Below are positions 8,435-8,550 of a stretch of 8,550 bases of DNA, piece after piece (position 1 is the stretch's first letter; each line of letters begins with the position of its first letter). The stretch comes from JAKBCQ01 sp021807585 (lineage in GTDB: Bacteria; Planctomycetota; Planctomycetia; Isosphaerales; Isosphaeraceae), in assembly GCA_027325115.1 (NCBI GenBank), contig DAHWFG010000624.1:1-8550 (forward strand), in the 5' to 3' direction. Below the pieces are notes generated by a model, which was given only the letters and a program-made list of their open reading frames with translations, ran no database searches and had not been told where the DNA came from. Position numbers and translations under genes: made by a program.

Positions 8435-8550
8435 TGATCAGGAGACGCGTTCTTCGGGCCGGCCGTTCGTCGTTCGTCCAGACACGGCGGTTGTATTGAT
8501 CAGCGACCGCGGCGCGGGTTTTGGGCTCGCGCGCGCTCGCCGTGCGTCCC
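8435..8550. other. Right-edge segment without a supportable gene
   Basis: These 116 bases contain no recognisable protein or RNA. A minus-strand frame is open from the window edge to a TGA at 8440-8438 and could be the end of a convergent gene, but its translation is low-complexity. Two TGATCA palindromes are present. No terminator was identified. Confidence 0.4.

Noticed and set aside
8434..8499. ORF starting at an ATG overlapping the cyclase stop (TGATG)
   Set aside because: It ends after about 21 codons, is Arg-rich and shows no ribosome-binding site beyond chance.

Overview
The window is GC-rich chromosomal DNA from a bacterium, most likely a planctomycete or close relative. This rests on recalled protein types: a RedB-like protein next to a PAS histidine kinase with a distinctive polytopic N-terminus, a large secreted-type TPR-CHAT protein, and an FHA-GGDEF cyclase. 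It was not checked by any search. No tRNA, rRNA, insertion sequence, prophage gene or CRISPR array was seen.

Left part (1-2675, minus strand): a two-gene unit read right to left. The first gene (2675-2013) encodes a 220-residue membrane-anchored thioredoxin-like protein of the RedB type with a CPC motif. One base after its stop begins a membrane-bound PAS-PAS sensor histidine kinase (2011 to beyond base 1), whose C-terminus is cut by the window edge. The kinase ribosome-binding site lies inside the end of redB, so the two are probably translated together and may form a redox-related signalling pair.

Middle (2676-3371): a long divergent intergenic region. It holds an AT-rich core with a perfect minus-strand TATAAT box and a 13-bp FNR-like palindrome (TTGAT-N3-ATCAA) over the probable -35 element.

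Centre (3372-7127, plus strand): a 1251-residue protein with a short hydrophobic N-terminus, about 14 contiguous 42-residue TPR repeats, a helical linker and a C-terminal CHAT (caspase-like) domain. The fold landmarks of CHAT are present, but both catalytic positions are replaced: the His of the usual ATHG motif is Ser, and no Cys stands at the SACETG position. It is therefore a predicted pseudo-protease, and the most notable observation in the window.

Right part (7128-8550): a 335-base intergenic region with an 18-19 nt imperfect direct repeat and a weak promoter candidate. It is followed by an FHA-GGDEF diguanylate cyclase (7463-8434) with intact active and inhibitory sites. The last 116 bases show no supportable gene.

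The genes share a signalling theme: redox or membrane sensing by His kinase, a TPR/CHAT scaffold, and phosphothreonine-linked c-di-GMP synthesis. Nothing in the sequence proves that the three transcription units work together.
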